Shown: positions 17,849-26,617, counted from the stretch's first letter. The stretch: 64,000 nt of DNA from Arthrobacter sp. MAHUQ-56 (GCF_019710585.1 NZ_JAIFZQ010000008.1:124001-188000); one strand, 5' to 3'. Translations and numbers: made by a program. The notes: generated by a model from the sequence alone, not told the origin.

Positions 17849-19201
17849 TTACGCAGGCTGCAGCAGCCGGTTGTGGGAGTTGGCCGGTATGGCCAGCCCG
17901 TAGTGTTCGCGCAGTGTGCGTCCCGTATATTCGCTCCGGAACAGGCCACGGTCCTGCAGGATCGGGACCACCTGGTCCACGAAAATCTCCAGCCCGGAGG
18001 GCAACACCGGTGGCATGATGTTGAATCCGTCGGCCGCGCCCGACTGGAACCATTCCTGGAGGGCGTCAGCCACCTGCTCCGGGGTGCCGGAGAACGTCCG
18101 GTGCCCGCGGCCGCCGCCCAGCCGCCCGATGAGCTCGCGCACCGTGAGATGTTCACGGTGCGCGAGGTTCACGATCAGCGTGTACCGGCTCTTGGCGCCC
18201 TCGATCTCGTCCTCCGACGGGAGGTCTGCCGGAAGCTGGGCGTCCAGCTTCAGGGATTCAGGTGCCACCCGCAGCACGCTGGCGAGCTGCCTGCGGGCGT
18301 GTTCGGGCAGGATCAGTTCATCCAGCTCGCGCTCCAACTCAATCGCTTCGGCCCTGGAGGCGGCGATGACGGGAACAATGCCGGGCAGGATCTTCAGGGA
18401 TTCCGGGTCCCGGCCGGCCGCCGTCGTCCGTCTCTTTAGGTCAGCGTAGAAGTCCTGGGCGTCGGAGAGGGTCTGGTGGGCAGTGAATACCGCCTCCGCG
18501 TACCGGGATGCGAACTCCTTGCCGTCCTCGGAGGAGCCGGCCTGGACGATGACCGGGCGGCCCTGGACGGACCTGGGAACATCCAAGGCGCCTTCCACCT
18601 GGAAATGCTTCCCCTCGTGGTTGGCCGCATGGACCCGGGAACTGTCTGCCCACACTCCGGCGCCCTTGTCCGCCACAACGGCGCCGTCTTCCCAGCTGTC
18701 CCAAAGTTTTTGCGCCACGTCCAGGAATTCCGCGGCCCGCTCATACCGCTGCGAGTGGGCCGGCTGGCCGGCCAGTGAGAAGTTCCGGGCTGCAGCGTCG
18801 CCAGCCGTGGTCACCACGTTCCAGCCGGCCCTGCCTCCGCTGATGTGGTCCACCGAGGCGAAGCGCCGAGCCAGGTTATACGGCTCGTTGTAGGTGGTGG
18901 AGGCGGTGGCGATCAGCCCGATCCGCTCGGTAACGGCCGCTATGGCCGCGAGCAGGACGGTCGGCTCCAGGCTGGCGTAGGGCCGTTGGGCCACGTTCCC
19001 GTGCAGCACCGGTGAATCCGCGAAAAAGATTGAATCCAGCTTTCCGCGCTCTGCCGTCTGGGCCAGCCGTTGGAAATGCCTTACGTCCGTGCCGGCGAAA
19101 CTGTTGCTCTCCGGCAGCCGCCACGATGCTTCGTGGTGGCCGGTGCTCATCAGGAAGGCGTTCAAGTGCAGCTGCCGTGGGCCGCTTTCCGGCGCGCTCA
19201 C
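17849..19201 (-). CDS. Flavin-dependent monooxygenase, NtaA/SnaA/DszA family
   Basis: 450-residue FMNH2-dependent two-component monooxygenase. Family landmarks: LHLNAFLMSTGHHEASWR at the N-terminus, TASTTYNEPYNLARRFASVDHISGGR (given by position about 100-125), and GRPVIVQAGSSEDGKEFA in the middle. Such enzymes cleave C-S or C-N bonds, e.g. dibenzothiophene sulfone or nitrilotriacetate. Genes around it encode an SsuABC-type importer, a TauD dioxygenase and a flavin reductase, so an organosulfur substrate is likely. It overlaps the dioxygenase gene by 4 nt. Confidence 0.87.
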   Translation of the reverse strand: MSAPESGPRQLHLNAFLMSTGHHEASWRLPESNSFAGTDVRHFQRLAQTAERGKLDSIFFADSPVLHGNVAQRPYASLEPTVLLAAIAAVTERIGLIATASTTYNEPYNLARRFASVDHISGGRAGWNVVTTAGDAAARNFSLAGQPAHSQRYERAAEFLDVAQKLWDSWEDGAVVADKGAGVWADSSRVHAANHEGKHFQVEGALDVPRSVQGRPVIVQAGSSEDGKEFASRYAEAVFTAHQTLSDAQDFYADLKRRTTAAGRDPESLKILPGIVPVIAASRAEAIELERELDELILPEHARRQLASVLRVAPESLKLDAQLPADLPSEDEIEGAKSRYTLIVNLAHREHLTVRELIGRLGGGRGHRTFSGTPEQVADALQEWFQSGAADGFNIMPPVLPSGLEIFVDQVVPILQDRGLFRSEYTGRTLREHYGLAIPANSHNRLLQPA

Positions 19202-20166
19202 TGGTTTGCCCCGGCTGCCGCGAAGGCCGGAGCCTGGGAAATTCCAGGCACGACGACGGTCTCCGAGTAGGCGGACGAGTCGCCCTTGATGGCGGTGCTG
19301 CTGCGGCCGTCCACTCCGCGGGGGACGTCGCCGGCGATGGTGACGCGGTTCAGCTGGCGGGGCTGGCCGTCGTAGTTGTCCGGCGCGTAGTGCTGGGTGA
19401 TGCGGTTGTCGAACAGGACCAGCTGGTCCGGCTCCCAGTTCACCCGGACCACGTTCTCCGGCCTGGTCACGTACGCCTGCAGCAGGCGCAGGATGTCCTT
19501 GGATTCGGTGTTGGACAAGCCAACAATCCGGAGTCGCTGGGCGAACCCGCCAATGAAGAGCCCGCGCTCACCGGTCAGCGGATGGATACGGACAACGGGA
19601 TGGGCCGATTCGAAGTGGATGCGCGTGAATTCCTTGCGCCGCTCGTCGGCGTTGGCATGTTCCAGGTTCTTCGGGACGGAGTAATCGTAGTCGTTGGTGT
19701 GGATCGCCCACAGGGTGTCGGCGAAGTCCCGCAGTTCCCCGGGCAGGTCCTGGTAGGCGCCGGCCGAGGATGCGATCAGGGTTTCGCCGCCGTACACCGG
19801 CAGGGTGATACTGCGCAGGGTGGAGGCCTGCGGCGGGTTCACGACGAACGTGACATCCGTGTGCCAGTTGTTGGCGCTCCCGTTTTCGCTGTCCACCGGC
19901 AGGACCGCCGGCTTGCCGTCCACCGAGGCCACCGTGGGGTGGGCCTTGGTGAGCGGGCCGAAGTGGCTGGCGAACCGCACCTGGTCCTCATCGGTGCGGA
20001 CGTTGGCCTCCCTGAACACGAGTGCTTTGTGGGTGTTCAGTGCAGCACGGATCTGCGCCACCGTGTCCGGCGTCAGGTCGCCACTAAGGTCCAGGCCGCG
20101 GATTTCCGCGCCGATGCGGGCGCTCAGCTTGGTGAACTGGAGTTTGGTTTCGGTGATGACGGTCAT
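19198..20166 (-). CDS. TauD/TfdA-family 2-oxoglutarate dioxygenase (AtsK-like)
   Basis: 322-residue Fe(II)/2-oxoglutarate-dependent oxygenase releasing sulfite or sulfate from sulfonates or alkyl sulfate esters. The facial triad is visible as HTD in NNWHTDVTF and the distal His in ITQHYAPDNY; an Arg for 2-oxoglutarate follows in QPRQLNRVTIAG. The N-terminal IGAEIRGLDLSGD motif is typical of the TauD/AtsK group. It lies downstream of the importer genes and overlaps the monooxygenase by 4 nt. Confidence 0.88.
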   Translation of the reverse strand: MTVITETKLQFTKLSARIGAEIRGLDLSGDLTPDTVAQIRAALNTHKALVFREANVRTDEDQVRFASHFGPLTKAHPTVASVDGKPAVLPVDSENGSANNWHTDVTFVVNPPQASTLRSITLPVYGGETLIASSAGAYQDLPGELRDFADTLWAIHTNDYDYSVPKNLEHANADERRKEFTRIHFESAHPVVRIHPLTGERGLFIGGFAQRLRIVGLSNTESKDILRLLQAYVTRPENVVRVNWEPDQLVLFDNRITQHYAPDNYDGQPRQLNRVTIAGDVPRGVDGRSSTAIKGDSSAYSETVVVPGISQAPAFAAAGANQ

Positions 20167-20184
20167 TGGGTCTTCCTTTGCAGT

Positions 20185-20223
20185 TCAGTAGGGCAGTTCA
20201 GGTGGTCAGTAGGGCAGTTCAGG
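20185..20223. repeat. 18-bp tandem direct repeat
   Basis: The 18-mer TCAGTAGGGCAGTTCAGG occurs at 20185-20202 and again, after 3 nt, at 20206-20223. It fills the gap between the permease and dioxygenase genes, and the second copy includes the permease stop codon. It looks like a local duplication. Confidence 0.85.
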
Positions 20224-21100
20224 ATGTGGAGCCGACGGCGGTGCGCCAGCGGGAGAAGTGCCGTTCCAGCGCCACGAGCAGGGCGTTGACGGCGAGGCCC
20301 AGCACGGAGACGGTCAGGATGCCGGCGTACATGTCCGGGATCAGGAAGCTCATTTGCGAATTGACGATCAGGTAGCCCAGCCCGGCCTTGGCGCCCACCA
20401 TTTCGGCGGCGATCAGGACCAGGATGGACGATGTCCCGGCCATCCTGATCCCGGTGAAGATCGTGGGGACCGCAGACGGCAGGATCACCTTCTGGAAGAG
20501 CCGGAAACTGTTCAGGCCCAAGGACTTGGCGGCACGGATGAGCAGCGGGTCCACGGTCCGGACGCCGGCGATCGTGTTCAGCAGCACCGGGAAGAACGCG
20601 GCGTAGGCCACGATGGTGATCTTGGATTCCTCGCCGATGCCCAGCAGGAGGGTGAATACCGGCAGCAGGGCCAGGGTGGCCGTGTTCCGGAAAAGCTCCA
20701 GGAGCGGGTTCAGGAACGAATTCAGCCAGCCGTACCAGGCGATCAGGAGCCCCAGCACCACAGCCGTGACCACTGCAATCCCGAAGCCGGACACCGAGCG
20801 CGTAAGGCTGGCCTGCAGATGGCTCTGCAGCTGCCCCGCTTCCACGAGCCTGGCACCGGCGGCGAGGACTTCGTGCAGCGGCGGCAGGAACACCCGGGTT
20901 GAGGGGGTGGCCAGGTACAGAGGCCCCACTTCCCAAAGGGCCAGGAACAGCAGTACGGCCAGGGATTTCCAGCCGGCGCGGGCCACTGCGTGTGCCACGT
21001 AGGAGATTCTGCCCGCCTTCCGGCGTTCCGCCGGGGGCAGGGCTGGTGAGGGCCCGACGGCGGCAGGCGCCTCCTGCGGGCGGGTCAACACTGTACTCAT
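20219..21100 (-). CDS. ABC transporter permease, SsuC/TauC type
   Basis: 293-residue inner-membrane subunit with six hydrophobic segments after a cytoplasmic Pro/Ala-rich N-terminus. The EAA loop contacting the ATPase is visible as IRAAKSLGLNSFRLFQKVILP. It forms a sulfonate/nitrate/taurine-type importer with the ATPase and lipoprotein encoded just upstream. Its start overlaps the ATPase stop (TGATG at 21100). Confidence 0.9.
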   Translation of the reverse strand: MSTVLTRPQEAPAAVGPSPALPPAERRKAGRISYVAHAVARAGWKSLAVLLFLALWEVGPLYLATPSTRVFLPPLHEVLAAGARLVEAGQLQSHLQASLTRSVSGFGIAVVTAVVLGLLIAWYGWLNSFLNPLLELFRNTATLALLPVFTLLLGIGEESKITIVAYAAFFPVLLNTIAGVRTVDPLLIRAAKSLGLNSFRLFQKVILPSAVPTIFTGIRMAGTSSILVLIAAEMVGAKAGLGYLIVNSQMSFLIPDMYAGILTVSVLGLAVNALLVALERHFSRWRTAVGSTS

Positions 21101-21981
21101 CAGGCTGCGCTCCTTTCGTGGGGCTGTTCATCGGGTGCGGTGCCGTCAGGCAGGATCTTCCGGTGGCCGGAGTCCTGGGCCAGGCGGACTTCGTCGTGCA
21201 GCAGGGACCACACCTGGTGGCGGTGTTCCACGAAGGCGGGGTGCGAGCGGATGTCCGCGTCGCCGTCGCGGTCCGGGATGTTGATGTCCACGATTTCTTT
21301 GAGTTTTCCCGGCCGGGCGCTCAGCACCGCCACCCGCTGGCCGAGGTACACCGCTTCGTCGATCCCGTGCGTAATGAAGACGATGGTCTTGCCTGTCGCC
21401 TTCCAGATCCGCAGGAGCTCGTCCTGGAGCTGTTCACGGGTCTGGGCGTCAAGGGCGGCGAAGGGCTCGTCCATCAGCAGAACGTCCGGCTCATAGGCGA
21501 GGCTCCTTGCGATGGCCACGCGCTGCTTCATACCGCCGGACAGTTCGTGCGGATACCGGTCCCCGAACCCGGCAAGGCCCACCAGGTCCAGGAACTCACT
21601 GGCCTTCGCCGCCCGCTGTTTCCTGGACAGGCCGGTGTTCTCGAGGCCCATGGAAACGTTGGCCGACGCCGTCCGCCAGGGAAACAGCGCGTACTGCTGG
21701 AAGACGACCGCCCGGTCCTGGCCCGGTCCGGTCACTTCCTTTCCGTCTACCAGGACCTCTCCCGATGTGGGGCGTGAGAGCCCGGCCAGCAGGTCCAGGA
21801 GCGTGGTCTTGCCGGAACCGCTGGGGCCCACGAGGGTGAGGAACTCCCCGGCTGCGACGTCCAGGCTGAGGCTGCCGATGGCGGTGAGGACTGAGGGCTC
21901 CCCCTGGCGGCGGCTGGTTCCCTTGCCCGGCCGAATACTGAATTCCTTCGTGACGTTTCGAAGGCTGATCTTGGGGGTCAT
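21100..21981 (-). CDS. ABC transporter ATP-binding protein, SsuB/TauB type
   Basis: 293-residue ATPase energising organosulfur uptake. Walker A GPSGSGKTT, Q-loop VVFQQYALFPW, signature LSGGMKQR, Walker B VLLMDEPF and the H-loop in FITHGIDEA are all intact. About 35 residues beyond the canonical domain form a polar C-terminal tail. Its start lies 3 nt after the binding-protein stop; it overlaps the permease gene by 1 nt. Confidence 0.92.
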   Translation of the reverse strand: MTPKISLRNVTKEFSIRPGKGTSRRQGEPSVLTAIGSLSLDVAAGEFLTLVGPSGSGKTTLLDLLAGLSRPTSGEVLVDGKEVTGPGQDRAVVFQQYALFPWRTASANVSMGLENTGLSRKQRAAKASEFLDLVGLAGFGDRYPHELSGGMKQRVAIARSLAYEPDVLLMDEPFAALDAQTREQLQDELLRIWKATGKTIVFITHGIDEAVYLGQRVAVLSARPGKLKEIVDINIPDRDGDADIRSHPAFVEHRHQVWSLLHDEVRLAQDSGHRKILPDGTAPDEQPHERSAA

Positions 21982-21984
21982 CGT

Positions 21985-23067
21985 CTATCCTTTCGGGGTT
22001 GCGGCCGGCGCTGGAGTTTCCAGCAGGTTGTACCCGTTCGTGTAGAGCCTGGAGGCATCGAGGTCACCGCTGATGATCCCGGCCGACTTCAGGTAGTCGG
22101 CCCAGCGGGTGAAATCGGTGTCCTGGATCCGTCCGCCCGCCGAGGCAACGCCCACGCTCTTCCAGTACTTCAGCGCCTCGGTGCTCTCGTTTCGGCCCCG
22201 CGTGGCGATGATTTCCTCGAACTTGGCGATCACCTGCTCGCGTGGGGTGCTCCGCTGCCATTCGATGGCCTTGGCCACGCCGGTGACCAGCGTCCGGCTG
22301 GTCTCCGGGTTCTTGGCCAGGAAGTCATTGCGAAGGACGTACTGCCCGGCGTCAAACGGTCCTCCGATGACACCGACGTCGGTGAAGAGCGCACGCAGGC
22401 CTCCCTCCGCGAGCGCACGGTCCTGCAGCACTCCGCCCAGCGTGCCGACGTCGACCTGCTTCTTGCGCAGGGCCACTTCGGTTTCGTTCGGCGGAACCAC
22501 CACCAGTTGCACCTGCTTGATTTCCTCGGGAGTCAGGCCGCTGTTCTTGAGGTGCGTGGTGATCACGGCTTCGTGGTGGGCGCCAAGGGTGTTCACGGCG
22601 ATCTTCTTGCCGATCAGGTCCCTGGCGGTCCGGATGGGGCTGCCTTCCTCCACGTAGTATCCCGTGAAGGTCTCCTTGTCCTCGCCGTAGTAGTTGATGA
22701 CGGCTTTTACGGGCGCACCGGCCTCGATCAGCTTGATCACGGCACCGGTGAACGCTCCCCCGATGTCCGTCTGGTCGGTGGCCACGGATTGGATGCTCTG
22801 CGGCCCGCTGGTGGTGTTACTGACCCATTCGAGCTTGACGTCGCCGAGGTAGCCGAGGTCTTCGGCCAATTCCACCAGGGCTACTGTGTTGGGCGAACCC
22901 TGGTACCGGACGGTTTTCACTTCGGCACCGCCGTCGCTCCCGGCCTGTTGTGCCGTTGCCGGACCGCCGCAACCGGACAGCACCAGCGTGACTGCCACAA
23001 CCGCAGCCATGGCAAATGCCGTGCCTGTGGTGCGGATAGTTCGTGCGGGCAGGAGTCGGTTTTTCAT
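21985..23067 (-). CDS. ABC transporter substrate-binding lipoprotein, SsuA-like
   Basis: 360-residue extracytoplasmic solute receptor. The ATG at 23067 gives MKNRLLPARTI, a hydrophobic signal and a lipobox ending at Cys33 (LVLSGCGG), so it is a lipid-anchored protein. The mature part has the NMT1/THI5-like fold of sulfonate receptors (VRYQGSPNTVALVELAEDLGYL). First gene of the sulfur operon; the frame upstream of 23067 is non-coding. Probably induced under sulfate starvation, by inference from family practice. Confidence 0.9.
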   Translation of the reverse strand: MKNRLLPARTIRTTGTAFAMAAVVAVTLVLSGCGGPATAQQAGSDGGAEVKTVRYQGSPNTVALVELAEDLGYLGDVKLEWVSNTTSGPQSIQSVATDQTDIGGAFTGAVIKLIEAGAPVKAVINYYGEDKETFTGYYVEEGSPIRTARDLIGKKIAVNTLGAHHEAVITTHLKNSGLTPEEIKQVQLVVVPPNETEVALRKKQVDVGTLGGVLQDRALAEGGLRALFTDVGVIGGPFDAGQYVLRNDFLAKNPETSRTLVTGVAKAIEWQRSTPREQVIAKFEEIIATRGRNESTEALKYWKSVGVASAGGRIQDTDFTRWADYLKSAGIISGDLDASRLYTNGYNLLETPAPAATPKG

Positions 23068-23553
23068 GGTTGTGGGTCTTTCTGCAGTTCGGGTGGATCC
23101 GGACCATCCGGCTCGTGGCAACCACTAGAACAGAGAAGAACCACCGGCAGAAGCGGCGGCTTAACAGCGGGAAACTGCAGGCAACGGCGGGAAAACGGGG
23201 TTAACAGAAGTCCCTGCGGCGTAGTGCGCAGACACTTTGCTGCATGTTGTGCCGCCGGGCGACACATGTCGCATCGGAACGTACGGCAACCGGGTATCGG
23301 AGGTTAATGGCGGTTCACGCGGCGACCCGCAAGTCCACTGCGGCGCAACGGGAGCCGTACTTTGAACGGTGGATTGCCGGCGCCCCGCCCGCACGGGCAT
23401 CACAACAGACGGCACACGGTCCCGGAAATGCCAGGTGGGCGGCGCCAATATTTCTGCCGAGGAGCTTCGTTTGTTACCGCGGCCCGCCGTGGCCTGCGGC
23501 GGCGGAACTGCACCCCGGCGCGCCGTCGTCGTCCGGGTGTGAAAAAATCAACC
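23068..23553. other. Divergent intergenic region without a gene
   Basis: 486 nt between the divergent sulfur operon and aminotransferase gene. No credible ORF was found. It holds an inverted repeat GCGACA-CA-TGTCGC at 23259-23272 and two TTAAC boxes (23161, 23210) that could be control sites. A related TAACAGCGGG motif recurs at 24822, before the small gene at 24911. Confidence 0.5.
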
Positions 23554-24804
23554 ATGCGCCCCATGCAGCACTCCAGCAAACTCCAGAACGTCCGGTACGA
23601 GCTCCGGGGGCCTATCCTCCAGGCGGCCAAGAACATGGAGGCCGAAGGACACCGGATCCTGAAGATGAACCTCGGGGACACGGCGCCGTTCGGCCTGGAA
23701 GCGCCGGAGTCCGTGGTGGTGGACATGATCCACCACCTGCGCGGCGCCCAAGGCTACAGCGACTCGAAGGGCATCTTCACCGCGCGGACAGCGATCTCGC
23801 AGTACTACCAGACCCGCGGCCTGATGAACATCGGGGTCGAGGACATCGTGATCGGCAACGGCGTCAGCGAACTGATCTCCATGTGCCTGCAGGCGTTCAT
23901 GGAAAACGGCGACCAGATCCTGGTCCCCGCCCCGGACTACCCTCTGTGGACCGCCGCCGTGACCCTCACCGGCGGCAAGCCCGTGCACTACCTCTGCGAT
24001 GAGGCGGAGAACTGGTGGCCGGACATGGCCGATGTGGAAGCAAAGATCACCAGCCGCACCAAGGGCATCGTGATCATCAATCCGAACAATCCCACCGGTG
24101 CCGTCTACCCGCGCCACATCCTTGAACAGTTCGCGGCCCTGGCGCGAAAGCACAACCTGGTGCTGTTCTCCGACGAGATCTACGAGAAGGTGCTGTACGA
24201 AGACGCCAAGCATATCCACACCGCCGCCGTGGCCGAGGACGTGTGCTGCCTGACCTTCAGCGGCCTGTCCAAGGCCTACCGGATGCCCGGCTACCGCGCG
24301 GGCTGGGTGGCCATCACCGGGCCGCTGGCCGCCACCGCCGCCTACCGGGAGGGCCTGGAGCTGCTGGCCTCGCTGCGCCTGTGCGCCAACGTTCCTGCCC
24401 AGCACGCGATCCAGACCTGCCTCGGCGGCTACCAAAGCATCGAGGCGCTGGTGAAGCCGGGCGGCCGGCTGCGCGAGCAGCGGGACCTGGCGCACAAGCT
24501 CCTGACCGCCATTCCCGGCGTGACGTGCGTACCGGCATCGGGGGCCATGTACCTGTTCCCCAGGCTGGACCCGGAGCTCTACCCCATCGACAGCGACGAA
24601 CAGTTTGTCCTGGACCTCCTGCAGGACCAGAAGATCCTGGTCTCCCACGGCTCCGCCTTCAACTGGCCCACGCCGGACCATTTCCGCTTCGTCATCCTGC
24701 CGTCGGTGCGTGAGATCGAGGAAGCGGTCCGCCGGATCTCCACGTTCCTGGCCGCCTACCGCAACCGCGGCGCGGCCTACGAGCTGGAAACAGTGGCGGA
24801 TTGA
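23554..24804 (+). CDS. Pyridoxal-phosphate aminotransferase, AlaA-like
   Basis: 416-residue class I/II aminotransferase that probably makes alanine from pyruvate and glutamate. Motifs: substrate loop GDTAPFGL, cofactor-binding VPAPDYPLW and NPNNPTGAVY, and the Schiff-base Lys in FSGLSKAYRMPGYRAGW. The start is set at ATG 23554; ATG 23563 and a GTG a few codons earlier are also possible, as no strong ribosome site is present. Monocistronic, divergent from the sulfur operon. Confidence 0.88.
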   Translation: MRPMQHSSKLQNVRYELRGPILQAAKNMEAEGHRILKMNLGDTAPFGLEAPESVVVDMIHHLRGAQGYSDSKGIFTARTAISQYYQTRGLMNIGVEDIVIGNGVSELISMCLQAFMENGDQILVPAPDYPLWTAAVTLTGGKPVHYLCDEAENWWPDMADVEAKITSRTKGIVIINPNNPTGAVYPRHILEQFAALARKHNLVLFSDEIYEKVLYEDAKHIHTAAVAEDVCCLTFSGLSKAYRMPGYRAGWVAITGPLAATAAYREGLELLASLRLCANVPAQHAIQTCLGGYQSIEALVKPGGRLREQRDLAHKLLTAIPGVTCVPASGAMYLFPRLDPELYPIDSDEQFVLDLLQDQKILVSHGSAFNWPTPDHFRFVILPSVREIEEAVRRISTFLAAYRNRGAAYELETVAD

Positions 24805-24910
24805 AGAACTAACCGGTCCCTAACAGCGGGGAAACCGGTACGCAACATTGCGCCGCCACACTGGTAGTGCAGGCAAGAGCCGGCACCAGCCCCAGCCAGG
24901 AGGCCCCGCC

Positions 24911-25147
24911 ATGTTGAAGAAAGCGACCACGCATGTAACCAGAGTCCGCGCCCTGGACCAGCTCCGCCGCGGTGACGAAATCGAAGCCCGCCTCTCCGTG
25001 GGCCCCTCGTACGACGACGTCGTGATCCGCCGCGGCAGCGTCCAGGAGACCGCGCCGGGCATCGGCGTCGTCTGGATCCTGGACCGCCTCACCGGCCTGC
25101 GCAAGGCAATCAATACTGACGAATGCAGCGTGTGGCGCGTCGCCTGA
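24911..25147 (+). CDS. Small conserved-looking basic protein of unknown function
   Basis: 78 residues starting MLKKATTHVTRVRALDQLRRG, with AGGAGG 7 nt before the ATG, a strong reason to regard it as real. It is rich in charged residues and beta-strand-like segments (VVIRRGSVQETA, VVWILDRLTGLR) and has no signal or membrane segment. A small beta-barrel fold is plausible. I do not recognise the family. Confidence 0.7.
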   Translation: MLKKATTHVTRVRALDQLRRGDEIEARLSVGPSYDDVVIRRGSVQETAPGIGVVWILDRLTGLRKAINTDECSVWRVA

Positions 25148-25182
25148 GCGCCACCCGTCCCGGCCTCTGCCCTGGTTGCCAT

Positions 25183-25218
25183 GGCGGCGGGCGTAGTCAG
25201 TAAGGACTGCCCGCCGCC
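25183..25218. repeat. 36-bp palindromic element, copy A
   Basis: Ten-bp arms (25183-25192, 25209-25218) enclose an AGTC/GACT inner pairing. It lies between the convergent genes ending at 25147 and 25240 and could serve as a terminator, though a T-tract is absent. It matches 31 of 36 positions of a second palindrome inside the MoaD-like gene. Confidence 0.7.
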
Positions 25219-25239
25219 TGACAGCCCCCTTTCCCGCCT

Positions 25240-25527
25240 TCAGCCGCCGGCCACCGACTGGATCACCAGGACTTCCTGGCCCGGTTCCACCTCGGTCTCC
25301 AGGCCTTTCAGCCGCCGCACCTCGTCCCCGCCGACGTAAATGTTGACGAACCGCCGCAGGGCGCCGGTCTCGTCCCGCAGCCGCCGGCCCAGGACTGCGT
25401 ACTCCGCGGCAACAGCATCAAGCAGCTCCCGCACCGTCATTGGGCCGCCGGCGGGTGCAGTCAGTACGGACTGCCCGCCGGCCAGGGGCTGCAGCACGCT
25501 GGGAAGCACCAGCGAAACCTCAGGCAC
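25240..25527 (-). CDS. MoaD/ThiS-family ubiquitin-like protein
   Basis: 95-residue beta-grasp protein. The GTG at 25527 (VPEVSLVLPSVLQPLAGG) overlaps the preceding propeller gene by 8 nt. The body has TVRELLDAVAAEY and RFVNIYVGGDEVR, and the protein ends exactly in Gly-Gly (QSVAGG), the tail that is adenylated and thiocarboxylated in MoaD/ThiS sulfur carriers. No E1-like MoeB/ThiF gene is nearby. Its target (molybdopterin, cysteine or another sulfur acceptor) is unknown. Confidence 0.85.
   Translation of the reverse strand: MPEVSLVLPSVLQPLAGGQSVLTAPAGGPMTVRELLDAVAAEYAVLGRRLRDETGALRRFVNIYVGGDEVRRLKGLETEVEPGQEVLVIQSVAGG
25447..25482. repeat. 36-bp palindromic element, copy B (inside the MoaD-like gene)
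   Basis: GCCGGCGGG arms (25447-25455, 25474-25482) and an AGTC/GACT inner pairing. Shares 31 of 36 positions with the intergenic copy at 25183-25218, including the core AGTCAGTA. Confidence 0.65.
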
Positions 25528-26617
25528 CGGCAACCACGGCCGCCCTGACACACAGGACATCCGGCAGGTGGGACGCCACCTCCGCGAACGTTCCGCCCTC
25601 ATCCGCGCTGGCGTAGACGCTTCCGCCCCGGGTACCGAAGTACACTCCGGCCGGTTCCGCCGCATCCACCGATGCCGCGTCCCGAAGGATGCTGTTGTAT
25701 TCATGCTCCGGGAGCCCGGTGCTGAGCCGCGTCCAGGTTTCGCCGGCGTCCTCCGTGCGGTGGACGGCGAGCTTCCCGTCCGGCGGAATGCGTTCGCCGT
25801 CTGCCTTCAACGGAATGACCCACGCGGTGCCGGCCCGGCGGGGATGGGCCAGCATCACGAAACCGAAGTCGGCTGGGAGGCCCTCCGCGATCGACGTCCA
25901 CGTGTCCGCGTTGTCGTCCGTGCGGTAGACGCCGTGGTGGTTCTGGGCGTACAGCCGCCCGTCCGCAGCCGCGTCCGCGGCAATCTTGTGGACGCACTGG
26001 CCGAACTCCGGATTCGGGTCCGGCATGAAATAGGCGGAGATGCCGCGGTTGCGCGCCTCCCAGGAGGTGCCGGCATCGAACGAACGGTAGACGCCGCCGG
26101 TGCTCATGGCGACGTGGACAGTTTCCCCGTCCGGGTGGACCACGATCGAATGGGCCGCCGCACCGCCGTAGCCGGCACCCCATTCGCTGCGGTGGGGATG
26201 GTCCCACAGGCCGCGGTTCAGCTCGAAGTGTTCGCCGCCGTCGGTGGACTTCCAGACGGAAATCGGTTCGGCTCCGGCCCACACCACTCCGGGGCGGGAA
26301 CCGGCGTCCGGATAGATCTGCCAAACCCGCTCCAGCGCCGCGCCGGTGTCCTCGGGGAACTTGATGGCGCCCTGCTCGGGCTCCGTCCAGGTGGCGCCCA
26401 GGTCGTCCGAGTGCGCGACGGTTGGTCCCCAGTGCGGGCTGCTGATGCCCACCAGGATCCGGGTGCGGCCTTCCCTGGTGTCGATCCCAATGCTGGGAAT
26501 CTCCGACATCAGGAAGTGGGGCCCGGTGAAGGACCACTCCCGCCGGTCCTGGCTGGTAGCCAGCCACAGTCCTTTTTTGGTGCCAATTGCCAGGAGAAAG
26601 TTCGCCGCCGTTGCCAT
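25520..26617 (-). CDS. BNR/sialidase-like beta-propeller protein
   Basis: About 365 residues with repeated Asp-box/BNR motifs (KSTDGGEHFEL, RSFDAGTSWEARN, RTDDNADTWTSI, RTEDAGETWTRL, ASADEGGTFAEV), consistent with a propeller. There is no signal peptide: the protein opens MATAANFLLAIGTKKGLWLA, so it is probably cytoplasmic and not a secreted sialidase. Start 26617 is tentative; an ATG at 26626 is equally possible. It is translationally coupled to the MoaD-like gene (8-nt overlap), suggesting a shared job. Confidence 0.82.
   Translation of the reverse strand: MATAANFLLAIGTKKGLWLATSQDRREWSFTGPHFLMSEIPSIGIDTREGRTRILVGISSPHWGPTVAHSDDLGATWTEPEQGAIKFPEDTGAALERVWQIYPDAGSRPGVVWAGAEPISVWKSTDGGEHFELNRGLWDHPHRSEWGAGYGGAAAHSIVVHPDGETVHVAMSTGGVYRSFDAGTSWEARNRGISAYFMPDPNPEFGQCVHKIAADAAADGRLYAQNHHGVYRTDDNADTWTSIAEGLPADFGFVMLAHPRRAGTAWVIPLKADGERIPPDGKLAVHRTEDAGETWTRLSTGLPEHEYNSILRDAASVDAAEPAGVYFGTRGGSVYASADEGGTFAEVASHLPDVLCVRAAVVAGA

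Noticed and set aside
25520-26617. Secreted sialidase
   Set aside because: Asp boxes are present, but there is no signal peptide and the catalytic Arg triad or nucleophile Tyr cannot be identified; a general BNR propeller is safer.
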